A stretch of 6,992 nt of DNA from Pseudomonadota bacterium. GTDB taxonomy: Bacteria > Pseudomonadota > Gammaproteobacteria > GCA-001735895. The notes under the pieces are model-generated. The model ran no database searches, was not told the origin of the DNA, and was given only the letters and a program-made list of their open reading frames with translations. The stretch is taken from contig JACZQS010000127.1 in the NCBI GenBank assembly GCA_022545625.1, forward strand, positions 1-6,992, read 5' to 3'. Below are positions 6,247 through 6,992 of this stretch, one piece after another. Position numbers and translations under genes: made by a program. Within the stretch, counting starts at the first letter, position 1. The number at the start of each line of letters is the position of its first letter.

Positions 6247-6687
6247 ATGAAATATCTGCATACCATGGTCCGAGTACACGATCTGGAAAGTTCGCTGGCA
6301 TTTTATTGCAATGTATTGGGACTCGTAGAAACAGAGCGACGCGAGAGTGAGGCTGGCGAATACACGCTGGTTTATCTGGCGGCACCCGAGGACCTTGGGC
6401 AGGTTAATGCAGAACGGGCGCCGTTGTTAGAATTAACCTATAACTGGGATGGCGAAGTGTATAACGGCGGACGAAATTTCGGTCATCTGGCTTACCAGGT
6501 GGATGATATCTATGCCCTGTGCGAGAAAGTTCTCGAGCAGAATATAACCCTGAATGTACCCCCGAGCGATGGCCATATGGCTTTTTTCCGTTCACCCGAT
6601 AATATTTCGATTGAATTGTTGCAAAAAGGCGATCCGCTGCCAGTCATTGAGCCCTGGGCTTCGATGCAGGTCAGCGGCGAGTGGTAA
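6247..6687 (+). CDS. gloA: glyoxalase I (lactoylglutathione lyase), VOC superfamily
   Basis: A 146-residue protein with two paired beta-alpha-beta-beta-beta modules of the vicinal oxygen chelate fold. It is expected to convert the methylglyoxal-glutathione hemithioacetal to S-lactoylglutathione in the cytoplasm. Candidate metal ligands sit at the family positions: H5 in LHTMVRV, E62 in LLELTYNW, H80 in FGHLAYQVDD and E123 in SIELLQ. The HTMVRV and ELTYNW stretches are very close to E. coli GloA, including the glutathione-contacting arginine R9 (here at position 9). It is slightly longer than E. coli GloA (135), with extra residues around 47-58 and at the C-terminus. Other VOC enzymes share the fold, so the precise substrate carries some doubt. 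It is transcribed away from the aminotransferase-GFA pair and converges with the permease gene across a palindromic element. Confidence 0.85.
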   Translation: MKYLHTMVRVHDLESSLAFYCNVLGLVETERRESEAGEYTLVYLAAPEDLGQVNAERAPLLELTYNWDGEVYNGGRNFGHLAYQVDDIYALCEKVLEQNITLNVPPSDGHMAFFRSPDNISIELLQKGDPLPVIEPWASMQVSGEW

Positions 6688-6712
6688 GCACATCAGTATT
6701 GTATTCAGTTAA

Positions 6713-6872
6713 GGAACCTCTGATCAATTCATGAATGAACGCGTTGTGCCCAAAATGACCAATTCCCATGTTGTGAAACTTAGCAATAGCCGTGCTATTA
6801 CTTGCGTTCCACGCCTTGAACTTGATCATTTTGAATCACAACCCGATTCACCCAGAATTAATCAGAGGTTCC
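6713..6872. mobile_element. 160-base palindromic MITE-like element (IS5-type ends suspected)
   Basis: Both ends carry the same 18-base sequence in inverted orientation, GGAACCTCTGATCAATTC at 6713-6730 and the complement of 6855-6872 with one mismatch. Flanking bases are TTAA (6709-6712) and CTAA (6873-6876): a 4-base YTAR-type duplication with one change, or a perfect TAA if one more base is given to the element. YTAR targets are typical of part of the IS5 family. The interior is also palindromic: the centre near 6792 has arms AGCAATAGC (6782-6790 region) and GCTATTACT, and GTTGTG and CAAAATGA blocks recur inverted, so the whole unit could fold into one long imperfect hairpin. There is no transposase, so it would need one in trans. 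It lies 25 bases after the glyoxalase stop and 15 bases from the permease stop, and may act as a bidirectional terminator for these convergent genes. Confidence 0.7.
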
Positions 6873-6887
6873 CTAAATAAAGCAGGA

Positions 6888-6992
6888 TTAAATAATTGAA
6901 TGGCGTATCTTCGCCGAAACCCACTCGCTGACAATCACAGTTGCGAGGATAACCAGCAGGATCAACGAGACCTGAGTCCAGGTCAGGGTGGA
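6888..6992 (-). CDS. C-terminus of an ABC transporter permease, probably PhnE-type
   Basis: Only the last 34 codons and the TAA stop (6888-6890) are in the window. The fragment has a hydrophobic segment, VSLILLVILATVIV, that fits a final transmembrane helix, then SEWVSAKIRHSII at the cytoplasmic end. A last helix followed by a polar-S-A/S-x-IR-basic-II tail is typical of phosphonate-type permeases (PhnE, binding-protein-dependent transport permease family), which import phosphonate, phosphite or phosphate esters with PhnC and PhnD. The rest of the operon would lie to the right of the window. The assignment rests on a short tail; another MetI-like permease is possible. Confidence 0.55.
   Translation of the reverse strand, partial: STLTWTQVSLILLVILATVIVSEWVSAKIRHSII

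Noticed and set aside
6731..6880. A 49-codon open frame starting ATG inside the palindromic element and stopping just outside it, ending in INQRFPK.
   Set aside because: No ribosome-binding site at a usable distance, and its C-terminal residues are simply the terminal inverted repeat read as codons. Best explained as a chance frame within a mobile element.
1..6992. A search for a new defence, toxin-antitoxin, CRISPR or retroelement system.
   Set aside because: All genes of appreciable length belong to recognised housekeeping or metabolic families; no direct-repeat arrays, reverse transcriptase, nuclease pairs or tRNA-associated attachment sites were seen.

Overview
The window is a chromosomal segment of a gammaproteobacterium. 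The best evidence is the core block rhlB (minus strand), trxA (plus) and rho (plus), the same divergent arrangement as in Escherichia coli. The RhlB, TrxA and Rho proteins can be aligned by eye with the E. coli proteins over nearly their full length. Base composition is moderate and the genes are densely packed. I cannot place it below class from this sequence alone.

Layout. Positions 1-648 (minus) hold the first 216 codons of an NDUFA9-like atypical SDR, lying 13 bases downstream of rhlB and probably co-transcribed with it. rhlB (662-1996, minus) is separated from trxA by a 271-base divergent regulatory region that contains several dyads and a good sigma70-type promoter pointing at trxA. trxA (2268-2594, GTG start) is followed by a 186-base leader with inverted repeats and a C-rich, G-poor stretch, then by full-length rho (2781-4037). 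Two bases after the rho stop comes a hypoxanthine-DNA glycosylase-family gene (4040-4546). It converges on a minus-strand pair in TGATG overlap: a PLP aminotransferase (4975-6138) and a seven-cysteine GFA-family protein (4562-4975). Divergent from that pair is a glyoxalase I gene (6247-6687). Between it and the convergent 3' end of a phosphonate-type ABC permease (6888-6992, minus) sits a 160-base imperfect palindrome with 18-bp terminal inverted repeats, read as a non-autonomous miniature transposable element.

How the genes fit together. RhlB and Rho both act on RNA (degradosome-type unwinding and transcription termination), and the rhlB-trxA-rho neighbourhood is an old gammaproteobacterial one. 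The aminotransferase, GFA and glyoxalase genes form a small metabolic group. GFA and glyoxalase both belong to families linked to glutathione adducts, but a shared pathway is inference only.

I see no clear new multi-gene system. The points most worth a second look are the palindromic mobile element, the putative Rho-autoregulatory leader, and the glycosylase gene attached to rho.
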